In this document: piece by piece, positions 1 through 12,221 of the stretch
Layout: each line of letters starts with the position of its first letter
Position numbering within the stretch: the stretch's first letter is position 1
Assembly (NCBI RefSeq): GCF_947179165.1
Contig: NC_077244.1
Coordinates: 71,408,144 to 71,472,143 of the forward strand
Direction of reading: 5' to 3'
Source of the DNA: Solanum dulcamara
Taxonomy: Eukaryota > Streptophyta > Magnoliopsida > Solanales > Solanaceae
Length of the DNA stretch: 64,000 nucleotides
Notes under the pieces: generated by a model
Seen by the model: the letters and a program-made list of their open reading frames with translations, nothing else
The model's database searches: none
What the model was told of the DNA's origin: nothing
Made by a program: the position numbers and the translations under genes

Positions 1-875
1 CAAAGTTTTTATCGATGTATATAAGCAAAATCTTGTGCGCTTAGCCCTTGCTTTACCGACAAGATTTAAGAAAATTAACAGGAGGTTCTGAAAGTCAAAA
101 ACAATACCTAATTGCTCGGTGCATTGCCATTATGTGGTGAAGATAGAACTACCTATTAATGGATTGTGATAGAGCCAGGATGTGACTTCATCAATAATCA
201 TCTATCTATGTTGATATCCAAGGAAATGAAGCAGTTTCAGAAGAACAATTACGACGACAACAACAATATATTCAATAAATTTCACAAATGGAGTCTGATC
301 AAAAGGATAATATGTACGCAGTCTTACCCCTACCTTATAAGGGTAGAAAGATGTTTTTCGATAGACTTGCAAAAGAACAATTACTAGATAAAAAAAAAAA
401 AAAGAGAGAAGAAATTGGATGCAAATATACAACATAATTAAGTACTTGACAAATTTGGTATAATATTTGCCAGCGACGAATTTAAATGGGGAACATGATA
501 AACAAACAAGAATTTCATATAGTTGACCCCAATTTAATTTGTAACTAAGGATTTCATATAGATCAAGTCAGGTTTCTCAGAAATTACACAAAAAATGAAC
601 CCAAAATAAAAACAATTGAAGCTCTTGATAGAGTACTGGTGAGGGTTCATTATTCCTAGCTACTCAATACATTCCCAAGTTTAAAGATTACATGGAATAT
701 ACACTTTATGCTCTTGCAAATATCAGAGTTTTAGATCTGCTCTGGCTATATAAAGTACTCAAATAAAAACCTATGGAGTCCAAATCCTAACAAGCAGTAA
801 CAACTAATTAATTAAAAGAGCCAAAAGACCAACTATACCTGAAACTGTGCTATGTTGTTTTGAAGAAATATTTAC
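1..875. other. Spacer 3' of the MYB gene
   Basis: This AT-rich stretch lies downstream of the minus-strand MYB stop codon. It holds only short open frames with no recognisable domain or codon pattern. Its proximal part probably carries the MYB 3' UTR. I see no RNA gene in it. Confidence 0.5.
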
Positions 876-877
876 TA

Positions 878-965
878 CTCCCTACGTTTCAATTTATGCG
901 TCTTACTTATTTTCTTAAACTTCAACCTCAATTAAATTAAGGCAGATAAATTGAAACGGAGGGAG
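878..965. mobile_element. Short Stowaway-like MITE
   Basis: An 88-bp element begins CTCCCTACGTTTCAATTTAT and ends with the near-perfect inverted copy (ATAAATTGAAACGGAGGGAG). It is flanked on both sides by TA (876-877 and 966-967), the target duplication of Stowaway/Tc1-mariner MITEs. It lies about 30 bp beyond the stop codon of the MYB gene, so it probably forms part of that gene's 3' UTR. Confidence 0.85.
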
Positions 966-997
966 TACTAGTAAACTATCTTTCTTTCTTTTTTTCT

Positions 998-2779
998 TCA
1001 AAACAAATCAGAAGTTTCAGCCAAGGCCATTCCCATTCCAATTCCCATTAATTGATCTTCTTGTTCAGCTTGTGCATTAGCATCATCAAGCAGCCACTTC
1101 TCCAGCATAGTTAAAGGGACTTGTGTCTCCAAATTTTGCTTACTCTCCTCTTGAATATTCCCATTTTCTGGCTTGAAATCAGGCAGATTTGGCTTGCTTT
1201 CAACTTGGAAAATCCCAGCATTATTATTCTCAGGTGTACTGAAATTACCACCCTCATCGACCGAAACGGATTGTGAAACATCCGAATTATTAGATGAATT
1301 AAAGCTAAAGAGCGAGTCCAAACCTTGTCCGGTTGTAACATTTACGGTCCCTTCGCTGGGGCTAGAACTTGAAACCGCACCGATTGATAAATTGTTGTTC
1401 AAGGAAGACATTTGAGTAATTTTCGAACTACTTGACGAGGTCGATTTGGGTGAATTTTTCATCCAATTTTGAAGCAACTTAGCAATGTTTTCAGCACTTG
1501 AAGCATAGGTAGTAGATGTTTGAACTGATGCTGGTTGTTGTTCCTGATCATGAGGAGGGGGAATATTATTATTATTATTTGGAATAATGTCAAGTGATAA
1601 AGCATCACACAGAGCTTGTTTAGCAGTGTGAATGTCTGTTTGAAGCCTCCTTTCCCATTGTCCTTTTGAGATTTTTGATTGAGATGATGATGATGATGCT
1701 GAATTTCCCTCTTGGTGATTGTTTTCGTCATGATTATCATCATGGCCTTCAACCTTCTTATTATTATTAAGCTTCTTTTTCAAATGAGTGTTCCAGTAAT
1801 TTTTGATATCATTGTCTGTCCTTTGCGGAAGGTATGAAGCTATAGCTGCCCATCTATACCAACAAAAAACAACAACATAAATCTTAATTTCACTATAAGA
1901 ATTTTAAGATCAAACCCCAAGTAATACAAAATTAAATAAACATTATCAAAAATAGAAATTGGTGACGAACAACAACAAACTCCGCCGATGATCCTATTTA
2001 CCAATGAATTATTATATATATATATATATATAAAAATATTAGCTATGAGCAATTTAACAACGGATCAGCAACATAAGGTTTTCATACTAAAAAAGCTTAG
2101 TGGAAATTGAATTAGCACATAATGTGTGTGACACTTGCATCGATATTTTTGGGCCAATTCCCTTTTGTACTACCAAAAAAATCAAGATTCTTGCTGAATT
2201 CGAGTTTGTTGCTCCAATCATTACCAAACTAAGCTAAAAACATTTGGATCTAACCCTAAAAGTAAAAAAAGAAACAAACATAAGTTAGTTTGAAGGTTGA
2301 TTTATTTTAGTACCGATTGCCAAGAAGAGCTTGAAGGTGGATAATCATTTTTTCTTCATGTTCAGTGAAGTTTCCACGTTTGATTCCCGGCCGAAGATAA
2401 TTAGTCCATCGGAGCCTACAACTTTTACTGCATCTTAGCAAACCTGAAAAAAAATCGATCAAATTAATTGACACATATTCATTATTCAAGAAGATGTGTG
2501 ATGGAGCTGCAGAAAAATTAATTACACGTATTTAATGTTTCCAACCAACCCCAAAAAAAAAACATAAAGAAGAAGAAAAAAAATATTCACAAAAGAGGAG
2601 AAATTAAAAGGGCTAGAGATTTTTTGAAAAAAATAAAAAAATTTACCAGTATTAGTTGGAATATTTCTCCAGTTTCCAGGACCATGTTCTTGAATGTATG
2701 AAACCAAAATGATATCTTCTTCTGGTGTCCATGGCCCTTTCTTCACCCCAGTTTTTTCACAACAAGGTGGCCTTCCCAT
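998..2779 (-). CDS. R2R3-MYB transcription factor, subgroup 1 (MYB30/60/94/96/306-like)
   Basis: Three exons join on the minus strand: 2779-2647, 2443-2314 and 1853-998, giving 372 residues. Exons 1 and 2 are 133 and 130 nt, the canonical R2R3-MYB sizes, with GT-AG introns in the conserved positions. The start is the ATG that opens MGRPPCCEK, the usual N-terminus of the family. R2 has W17, W37 and W57. R3 has F70, W89 and W108, followed by NTHLKKKL. The rest is a Ser/Asn/Gln-rich activation-type region, with an EKWLLDD motif near the C-terminus that is typical of subgroup 1. Members of this subgroup are nuclear DNA-binding regulators of cuticular wax and very-long-chain fatty acid synthesis, drought and ABA responses, cell death or stomata. 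Which of these roles applies cannot be decided from sequence alone. The nearest downstream feature is a Stowaway MITE. Family call is very sure; orthology is not. Confidence 0.93.
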
Positions 2780-2966
2780 TTCTAAAATCAAACAAATAAA
2801 TCTTCTTTGATTAATTCAAAACACACACAAAAAAAAGCACTTGATTTTCTTGATTGTTTTTTCTTCTCTAGCTATATATCTTTAAAGGACATAAGTGAAA
2901 ACAGCTTCTATGAAGAAATGTTTGAGACAAGGGTCTAAATAAAAGAGGGGTCCTTGTCTCTCTCTC

Positions 2967-3209
2967 TATATATATAATTAGGAGAAGAGAGAAGGGGATA
3001 TATAGAAGAGACCAAAAGTGTGTATTATTACGCTAGATGACCAAAGATGATGAAGAGAGGGGTAAATGTGGCTAATCTTTAAAGAGTCAAAACTGGACAG
3101 CACTTAGCATTTACTCCTTTGCTTTGCAAAAAATAAAAAAAGTCAAGCTGTTTACTTGTGCTTTAGCAATTGTATATTTATCTTTTTCCTTTTCGTTAAA
3201 CCACGTGGC
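2967..3209 (-). promoter_or_regulatory. Candidate MYB promoter: TATA run and G-box
   Basis: Upstream of the minus-strand MYB start there is a (TA)5 run at 2967-2976 beside a CT-rich tract, about 190 bp from the ATG, which could serve as TATA box. A G-box/ABRE core (CCACGTGG) lies at 3201-3208. Such sites bind bZIP and bHLH factors and would fit stress or ABA control. No transcription start can be seen directly. Confidence 0.4.
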
Positions 3210-4154
3210 ATTCATCCTAATGACGATAATTATGACGCATTATTTAAAAATTTAAATGAAGCTCGTTTTTGTTTCACGTAAGTTTTATTACCCTCTTAAA
3301 TGTAAAAATAACTGTTCCTTTTAGTTTTTGATTAAGCTCGTATATACTTATACACTTTCTCTTCATTTTTAATTATCTATTTTGGATGGTGCACACCTTT
3401 GAAAAATAATAATTAATATAAATATTTTATTAGATTTTAAGAAATAAATAATTAATATTGAGAGTTCCATGAAAAAAACATATGTTTATCTTTTGTTAAG
3501 ATAAAAATGACAAGTAAAATTAAAAATATATTTTCAATATGGTAGATAAGTAAAAATAAATCAGTGTATACCAAGTGAATCTTTCCACACTATTAATGGT
3601 CTTTCAGGTCTAGCAGCATTTTATTTTTTTGGTTACGTTTAGTACTTTAGAAATGTATTATTATCTCACTAAAAAGCATAAGATGTTAGAGAAAAGGTCA
3701 TGAGCCCACAGTTTTGTCACAGTTTTGGAATTGGAATTCACATGCTAAATGCAAGGCTTCTTGTCGAGGCACAACTTTTATTCCACGGTTGTAAAAATAT
3801 ATTGTTATTTATTTGATTATATTTTCTAGGGCCATGCATTAATTATGTAAAATTTTATCACAGGGTCGTCTTGATCATAAGGCCACTAAAGTAATCTTTT
3901 GGGGCCCCAATCTTTGGGGACTCCCACTTTCTCTTAAAGATGTATGTATATGTATATATATTGTTAAAAAATCTCATTTATTGATAAATTTGAAAAGAAC
4001 TCTTTGGGTAGAAAATATAATAATCTTTTACCTCATTCAATATAAGGATTGTTGTAATAATTTAGAATGGAATAGTGTTAGTTAATTGTAGCATCGGTTC
4101 TTATGTGGCTATCTATTTTGTTGCCTCATTTATATTCTGTCGATTATCATGAAC
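3210..4154. other. AT-rich spacer upstream of MYB
   Basis: I see no gene, only AT-rich DNA and homopolymer runs. It ends at the solo LTR. Confidence 0.4.
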
Positions 4155-4793
4155 TGTTAGTGCGGCATTTTAACATTTTATTAAATTGCAATTTTAGCAA
4201 TTGTCCATTGATGACATTTAATGTCATCTTTATTCTATTTTTCATTAGTGCATAAAATGCCTTTCATTATCATCTTTAGTTAGTGCAAGACTAAATCATT
4301 CCATTATGTATTTTTAACATAATTATCACTAATAAGGGGTGCACTAAATCATAATGGTGCACTAAATCATAATGATGCACTAAATGATGATAATAATGGC
4401 ATTCCATTATTTTTTTCATCTTTGTATGATTTTTTCTCCTATAAATAGAGAAGTCTTCTTTGTTTTGAAATGTAAGATAAGAGAAGAAAAAAATTGAGAG
4501 AATTAAGTTTGTCTAAAAAGAGAGTTCTTATTAGTTGAAGAGGGGTGTTCTTTGTGTGGAGTTTTAAACTCAACTCTTGTCCAGCGTTTGTTGAGTTACA
4601 TTTTGTGATAAGGTTGTTGTATCCTGGAGGGGACAAGTCAAGAGGACTACTGCTGGACCAGTGAAACGATTTACTGCAATGGGCTTGAATCTCCTTAAAG
4701 AGAGCGAGATATCCGTTCCTCAGCCAAGAAGTGAAGTTAATTTCTTTATTTTATTTTTCAATTGTAATTTGTAATCTTGTAATTTCACCAACA
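4155..4793 (+). mobile_element. Solo Copia LTR with TSD TGAAC
   Basis: The 639-bp block starts TGTTAGTG and ends CACCAACA. It is bounded by a perfect 5-bp duplication TGAAC (4150-4154 and 4794-4798). No primer-binding site, polypurine tract or coding region adjoins it, so it is a solo LTR left by LTR-LTR recombination. A TATA-like CTATAAATAGAG at about 4439 marks the U3/R boundary and fixes the plus orientation. Short direct repeats around TGCACTAAATCATAATG lie in U3 (about 4340-4390). The same family forms the LTR at 61089-61784 in the opposite orientation. Confidence 0.92.
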
Positions 4794-4798
4794 TGAAC

Positions 4799-7458
4799 CA
4801 ACGTTATTATTCTTATATTTAACATTTTTATTCCTCTTTCACTATTTTTATTCTCTCATTATTGAATATTCTAAAGTCTCTCAAATGGTCAAACTTTCTA
4901 CATTATGCAAAATCTATCAATCTGTGTTTATAAAGAGATCAATTTTTTTTTTGATATCTTCTTCAAATTTCAAGCACTAAAACTAATCTAACACTATTTT
5001 AATAACATTATATCAACTTATCAAATTCACCGCAACATTATTTCGATATCATTATATAAACTTTTCAAATTTTCGAGTCAGGTTTTATTTATTCTAACTT
5101 TATATTATATATTTTTCATTGAAAATTTACATTGTTTATATTATTACTTCATAATGTCCACATATATACTACTTCTCCAGACCTCATTCGTAGGGTTACA
5201 CTGAGTATACTATAATTATTCAATTTATATATGTTAACTAAAAAAATAAGGCCTCTTTATGGAGTTTGGCTTTAGGCCCCCAGACCTGTTGGGACGACCC
5301 TGTTTCATTATTGTTAATATTTGCTCTAACACTTAAACAAAAGTTTCATGTGTCACGTTTAATTCTAACTTTTCATGTAGCATATTTAAGATCATAACAT
5401 TAAAAAAATTGATATATTCTACCTATCTTTTGTTTAAGAGCATAATATATATTCTAAAATTTTCTTACTTTCATAAACGTTATGACAAGCCAAAGCCAAA
5501 TAAATAAATTAAAACAGATACATAAAGTATATATCTATTTGAGAGATCGATATTGAAAGAAGTGAATTTCAATTTTGACATATGTAACTATATATTAATT
5601 GAAATTAAGAGTTTTGTTATTGATAGAAAGACGGAATCACGTGGTCTTTAAAGTCTAAAAAGCGAAAAAACGAAACAAGATAAAAAGTATTCACGGTTAT
5701 TTAGTAAAATTTCAACGTGATTAGGACAATACATGCATATTGAATTGGACCAGAAAAATGTCAAAGCGATGATTATATTGGCAACCAATTAGGATATTCA
5801 TGTACTATTATTAGTTTTAGTTGTTACATAAAAATATCACTTCAATTAAAAAATATTGGTCCACTGAAGATCATTATATTGGCTAGCTTCACTATCAACT
5901 TTGTTAGATTAGGTTCATAATATTTAAGATGATTTTGAATTGTATGGACTATGGTCTCCATTAGTCACCCTTCAATAAATAAACGTAAACCGTACTATTC
6001 TTGTGGATCGGACTTGCAATTAGCTAATAATCAACAATATAAATTAGGAAAGATACCTGAAGTCCAACTTGTACCTCAGAATTAATCGTTGACAATGTAA
6101 GGACGAGTTGCATAAACATTTAATTTCTAGCTACATTTGCATCTTGTAATAATTTCCAGCTCCATTTTCAAAAATTGACATTTCGATTAAACTAGAAGAG
6201 GTAAGATTAGCTCATAAGAATATAACTTGTTTATTTATTAACTGATCTACAGTACAAATTCAACCAATTTTAAAGGTGGGTTGATGTATTATAATAAATT
6301 AATTCAGTTTATTTCAGTCCAACTAATTTTAAAGTAAAAATGGACAAAAACATTTACCGAAAGATAAAATTAATTTAAATAGCTGAGATATATATATATA
6401 ATATATGTATAATATAAGTGCATTATACATGCATATTGATAATCAATATAAATATTATTGACCGAACGGCCAAATATATAAGTTCCCATTATTGAATCAA
6501 CACATTAATTATAAAGTCTCTTAATTCAGTCTAAACCTCTCATTTAAATTATGCGTGAGTTGATTTCCTTCCCTAAATATGTTGAATAGGCATGGCGCAA
6601 GCAAGCTCTTGTATGATATGTTAGTGAAGAGGCCTATTTGTAAATAGCAAAATGTTGGTGAATCGGTGCAAGCAACCTCTTCTCCATAACCCTCGGCAAG
6701 GTGGTTGGGAAGATCTAGAGGGAAAGACAAAAATGGTTTTAATAATTAACAAAAAAAAATGGATAAGTTTTTTAAATGAAGAGAAAAAAGAAAAAGTCAA
6801 AGAAGAAATCTGTGTTGCAACGTGTTAAAATAAAAGACAAATTTAAACAGCTATTAAAAGTCTACTAATTAATCGGCCTTTTTGTTCTTATATTTGATGT
6901 ATGAAGTGAAATAGTAGTGTGGGGAAAGATGTGACCCGACCTGGTATGTTGCATACCTTTCAGATCATGGGCCAAGATTTAATATAGTTTTTTTTTTTCA
7001 AAAAATTTCACAAATAGCTACTATAAGCACCTAATTATGCTCCTTAACTATAATTTGTATATTTACGAGTTGTAGGCTTGTAGCTATAGTTTAACCTGTC
7101 TCATTTATATAATTCACAGGTTTGTATAATTTGTGGGTGAGTTTGTATAATTGAGCTATTTTTGTATAAACTTGAAATAACGAATTTATACAAATACAAA
7201 CATATGAACTTTATGCAATTAGACAAATTATATTATACAAAATTACATAATACAAAAGTTATACAAATTTCGAATTATACAAATGTGTGAATTATACAAA
7301 CTCGAACCATGATTAACGCTAAATGTTAGTGACGAATTGTAAATTAGCTAAACTATAGCTATATTAACTAATTAACTAGTATATATTTGCTTATTCACGT
7401 ACGTAATTTTTCCTTTCTTTTTCTTTTCCTTGATGAAATAAAATAGACGGATAATATG
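4799..7458. other. AT-rich spacer
   Basis: No gene can be supported here. Part of it (about 6995-7370) repeats TTTGTATAATT-type words on both strands and ends in similar CTATAGCTAT text, so it may be an eroded MITE, but I could not fix its ends. The remainder is unique-looking AT-rich DNA. Confidence 0.35.
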
Positions 7459-7643
7459 CAGGGCGGAGCCTGTTTGTGGTTAGGAGTTCATCGAACTTAC
7501 TTCGGCAAAAAATTATACTATTTATATATGATCAAATATATATTCTATGTATATAGAGTAGATGTCTTACCCCTTTCAACTAATTTGTGTGCTTACTTCT
7601 TCTGATTTTAAATTCTTCGATGAAAATTCTGGTTCCATCACTA
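7459..7643. mobile_element. hAT-type MITE, CAGTGGCGG family, copy 1
   Basis: About 185 bp begin CAGGGCGGAGCC and end with the complementary GGTTCCATCACTA. The flanks ATAATATG and ATAATATA match in 7 of 8 positions, the 8-bp duplication of hAT elements. The interior resembles the copies at 17691 and 38299, with shared words such as TTCGGC, AATTATACTATTTATA and GATGTC. Confidence 0.75.
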
Positions 7644-10600
7644 ATAATATAATGTAGATAAATTTCATAATTAGAGAAACTAATTTGTTAATATAGGGAA
7701 AATGTTTAAAGTTATCCTTATACATTGCGAAAAGATGTATAATTACCCTTCGTTAAAAGTATGGAAGGGAACAAATTAAACAAAAATAAGGAGGGTCATT
7801 TTTTTTAGGAACATATATAGCTCGTTTATTGATTTCCACATAAACTTGCACCTTCACCGGACTACATGAGGGGGGATTGAGTTGATTTGGTTCCTCGCTA
7901 TTGAATTTTTGGGCTAAAATTGTTATCTTTTAAGAATCTCGATTTCTTAATGTTTTTGAATATTGATATAACGGTATAAAATTTTGGTATTCAAGATATA
8001 TTAGGTTAATCTCCTACTAAAACTCCGTTAAATCAACTTCTCCATTGTTAAAACAAGCGCAATTTTCACTAGTTTATCTATGTTTAACTACATTTGGAAC
8101 AATGTGATAAATTTTAATTACTCGAGTTAATTTATTTTGACAACAAGAAGGTGAGACGTGACGCCAAAGTAATTATTTGGTCATGTAGCTTTACTCTGTG
8201 AGCTTGTGAGAGTTACAATCTATGGGATTCGGTTTTCTCTTTTTCAAAGTTACGAATTAATTTCTTTTGGAGTTTAGAGTGGAGAAAGAAGACTAGATTT
8301 CTTTTCATTATATTTTCTTGCAAATATAGAAAACCTGAAATAATGCTTATTAATTGAAAGCCAACATATTCATACTGTAGTTTGCATATGATGAGTTCAT
8401 CTATTGGAGACTACCGGATAAGTATTTAATTTTGAGTCGACGGTTTTTGAAAGTAGTCGTCATAAAAGATTTAATTTAGAAAAAATTACTTAAATACACA
8501 ACTTATTTTATCATTTTCTCTAAAATTTTCTATCATTTGAAAAAATTACAAAAATATCTTCTCTTTCTTGTTCTCGGATACATCACTGTACGCGATGTAT
8601 TAGGACATCAGATACATCACTTTACACGATGTATCGGTTGGATACATCATTTACGTGATGTATCAGGCATGGACGGAGCTACCCTTGCCCGAGGGGTGTC
8701 AAGCGACACCCCTTCGTCAGAAAATTACATTGTATACATAGGCCAAAATTTGATTTAATAAATATATATATAAATATTGATATCTTTTAGCACAAATTGA
8801 AGATTTAGTGTAATGGCTAAGGAGTTGTAAAAGTTGCTTGATATTGTGTGTTCTATCCTTGCTCGGATATATCACTTAAAGTAAAATTTACTTTAATTTA
8901 TATATATTGACAGTATAAAATATATCACAGTAAATAGTTCACGCATTATGACCACATGACCTCAAAAGAAGCTAGCTCTTTCTCACTTTGAATTGTCCAC
9001 AATAATTTTCCACGGTATTGAGAAATACTGTCATATTATTTTCTATTTAATATACACAATTTCTGCAAAAACGTTTAACTAGGAGACTAAGAAATTAATA
9101 TAATATATGACGTTTTTTCTTGGCATTATATCCATTAATAAATAGTTACTCAAGGTTGAACACTGCTTTATAAAAAAATAGTAGAAGAAACAAATGACAT
9201 ATTTATCAAGAAGTTCTCATCCGTTACATGATGGACCTGAGTTTGTACGTTCACACATGAATTATTTTATAAAATCTTGTTTTGGACCCTATTGTATGTG
9301 TTGATCACTACTTATCTTCAATTCAACGGAATAGATATATTTATTGCTACTTCTTTTGTCCTATCTTTCTTTTATAATCAGTGACAAAAAAATATTTTTG
9401 ATCTAGTTAATTTGAAAAGAAGAATGAGGGAGTAATTGTAGACACGTAAATTTTATTCGATTAAATTCATATCAAATTTAATTTGGATAAAACTTATGTG
9501 TCATGTGGCTTGAGTAATTAATTTGGACTTTATAAATAAATAAGTTCATTTAAGTAATTTAAGATCAAGGTTCATTTCACGTTGAAGTTCAAATTCATGC
9601 CACGTATTAAGGTGACTTGTCATTCTGGAGTTCTTTCCGGAAATCGACTTGAAACGACGGAGTGTTTTCTGACTTTTTCGGAGTTCAAATACATCTCAAA
9701 GAGGTCTACATGCATCATCCTACATTCAAAAAATATGATACTATCAGATATCAAACCACGAAAATATTAGAAAAAAAGAATCAAAAGAACAACAAAATTG
9801 TATTCATAAAGATTCATCAATAAAATTATTTTTTCTTTTATTTATTTCAATTACAATTTATTTTTAGCACTATAAAATTTATTGCGAACGGCCCTAATAT
9901 TACTAGTAAGTTTGGTCGATCGATCTAGTTAACTTAAGAAGATCGGCAGAAACACACAGATTTTAGGCTTTCCGTTTTGACTGGTTCATCATTTGCTTAA
10001 TATTATATGTATAAATAGTCAAATACCAAAATTTAATTGTTATGTGGGAATGATTAATTCAAAGGATGTGGACTCACTAGGTTTCTGACTTACGTATACC
10101 CTTGCGTCAACAAGTCAACCTAAAATAAAGTTTTATACGTATAGATATACGAAAAATTCCTATACAGAATTAGTATATGTACCAATTAGTGGTGGGAAAT
10201 GAATGATCGGGTTGGTTCACATTTGAAAGAGTTGAAAATTACTCATATTTTTCATATTAATAAAAATGAATAGGGTAATAAATGGATTGAGTAAAAGACA
10301 TGTTGACCAATATTATTACATATATTTTTATGGGTAAATAATACTCTACTTTATAATTTAATTTCCAAATAATACTTTAACTTTTGTTTTGAATGAGAAA
10401 TGTTGAAAATATTTTATTTAGTTTTATTGTATTTTAAGAGTAAAAAAAAATACATTTAGTTTTTCTAATATAGTGATTGTTGAGTACGGAAATATAGTAA
10501 TGTGACCATCAGGCTATTGTTTCTTTTTAATTAGAGATCTTGATTTTAAGTTTTTTTGCATATGAAATTAATTAGATTTCAAGAACAAAAAAGTTATAGT

Positions 10601-10649
10601 AATGTGAAGATTTCTCTAGACTCTAGTCACTAACAATGCAGGTAAACTT
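7644..10649. other. AT-rich spacer with minor repeats
   Basis: No gene is supported. The region contains a small palindromic array (8577-8664). At about 8668 it holds a TGGACGGAGC block like the 5' end of a Solanaceae repeat. A TGTAGACACG word at 9437 resembles an LTR start, but no matching end or duplication could be found. Confidence 0.35.
8577..8664. repeat. Three tandem palindromic units (GATACATC...GATGTATC)
   Basis: Units at 8577-8601, 8611-8635 and 8641-8664 each have 7-9 bp inverted arms (GATACATC / GATGTATC, the last base of the first unit being changed) around a short centre. Spacers are 9 and 5 bp. It could be a small array of dyad sites or a simple repeat; nothing nearby identifies a target gene. 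Confidence 0.6.
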
Positions 10650-11644
10650 TGTTGGGTTTAAGTGGAGTGTAAATGAAAAAGAATGGGAAAGAAGAATTTA
10701 AAAATGTGGAAAAATCAAATGAAGGTAAAATAAAAAGTCATTTTTGTCTCATTGGTTAGAAGAAAGAAAAAGTCTTGTCCTTATATTAGTAAAGACTTCC
10801 TATAACTCAAAAAGGGTGTCTCCTCGCGCCGTCATCATCGTCGCTCGCTCGACTTTGGCTTTGGCTTTGGCAAATGATGTGATTGATTGATAATTTTTTA
10901 TACAAAATTTATTTATTAATCTCATTATTTAATTTTCTTTTTCTTAATATTAATTCGGTATTAATTCGGAATTATTGATTATTAATTAATTAATTCACAG
11001 ATTAATTTGAATTGATTAAATTTGCGGAATTAACTAAATAACCGAGTTAACTAAAACGGAATTTATTTAAATTTCACGAAAATGTTTCGAAAAGGACCTG
11101 TTCCTTCCGAAAAGACATTTTCTTCCCAAAAGACACTATGTCTATTCTGAACAGATGAGACTGTTCTGAAAAGACATATTCTAACCCATTGTTGGCTACA
11201 AATAGAGAGACATCCTCTCAGTTTTCGATATCGAAATCTCTCTCTCTTCTGCATATATTTTCTTACAAACAAAATTGTGTCTTTGTATGATTACATTGTT
11301 GCTTTCTGAGTTCGCTGAAATTGAAGAAGTTTGAGGTACCGTTACTTCGTTAATGTTTTATCCATTTTATCCTTGAAGAAAGTAATTCATTACTTGTTAA
11401 CTCTTGAAAGAAAATCGAAGTCGTAGCCGTGGCTAGTGAGTGACGACGACAACGGCACGAGGGGCACTCTCTACTTAACTCTTTATGAGTTAAAGGAAGT
11501 ATTTCCTAATATAAGGACAATACTTTTCTTTTTTTCTACCAATGAGGGAGAAATGACTTTTCATTTTTCCTTCATTTGGTTTTCCCACATTTCTCAATTC
11601 TTATTTCTCATTTTTTACCATTCACACTCCACTTAAACCCAACA
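10650..11644. repeat. Head-to-head LTR arms of one Copia family (inverted pair)
   Basis: The sequence TGTTGGGTTTAAGTGGAGTG occurs at 10650 on the plus strand and again at 11644 on the minus strand. Homology continues inward for roughly 210 bp on each side (to about 10852 and 11430), with scattered differences. Between the arms the plus strand has the rest of an LTR, including a TATA-like CTACAAATAGAG at about 11197 and CT-rich leader text. The right arm directly follows a polypurine tract (GTGGGGGAT on the minus strand, next to 11645), so it is the start of the 3' LTR of the minus-strand Copia remnant beyond it. The left arm is an LTR start in plus orientation. The block therefore looks like two opposite insertions fused within their LTRs. 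Confidence 0.75.
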
Positions 11645-12221
11645 ATCCCCCACATGAATGGAGATTGGTTATTGTTTAAAAACATATTCATGAAAAATTA
11701 TGTGATTCGTAAGTAAGAATTAATTGCATTATGATAAGTAGGTTTTCCTTTGAACTTTCCATAGTGAACATAAATCGAATATACTCGGTCAATCAGTAGA
11801 TTTGATATCTTTAAACCGTCGAGCTTTGGTGTATACCTAGACAACATAAATCACACAATTAACCCTTTAACTCTTTGTGGTTCTTCTTGTTTTGGTCGTT
11901 TCAGCCATGAACACTTTCTCATTTATAAGTGCGTAGAGAACTGGCCTTACCAGACTACCCTTGAAGCGGCTTACACTTCACACTTCCATAGGTGATATCT
12001 AAATGTATTATCCCATATAAACACCATTTGATATGTCATGTATCAAACTTAAATATCATTAAAAGGTCCTAATGCCTTATCTTTGTTACTGAACATTGTC
12101 GCATCATGAAAATGATTCCTAAATTTTATTTTGACAATGTTGAATCGTCATCAATGACTTTGTTTGATCTCCTTGAACCTGGATTTTGGGATCTCCAGTC
12201 TTCTAGGTAGAGTTACCACCA
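11645..12221 (-). other. 3' untranslated internal region of a Copia remnant
   Basis: This lies between the minus-strand LTR start at 11644 and the decayed pol end near 12222. Its order (polypurine tract, then spacer with words such as AAGCGGC, ACTTCCATA and CATAGGTGA) parallels the internal region at 61785-62346 of the element at the right edge. No open frame is present. Confidence 0.6.

Noticed and set aside
166..435. Overlapping short open frames on both strands near the left edge
   Set aside because: They are low-complexity (poly-K/N or poly-F/V) and lack any domain, splice structure or codon preference.
1173..1415. Open frames opposite or shifted within the MYB last exon
   Set aside because: They are shadows of the real coding frame; the R2R3 exon structure fixes the minus-strand frame.
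9437..9855. Possible Gypsy-type solo LTR beginning TGTAGACACG
   Set aside because: The start resembles known LTR starts, but I found no matching end with a 5-bp duplication of GTAAT.
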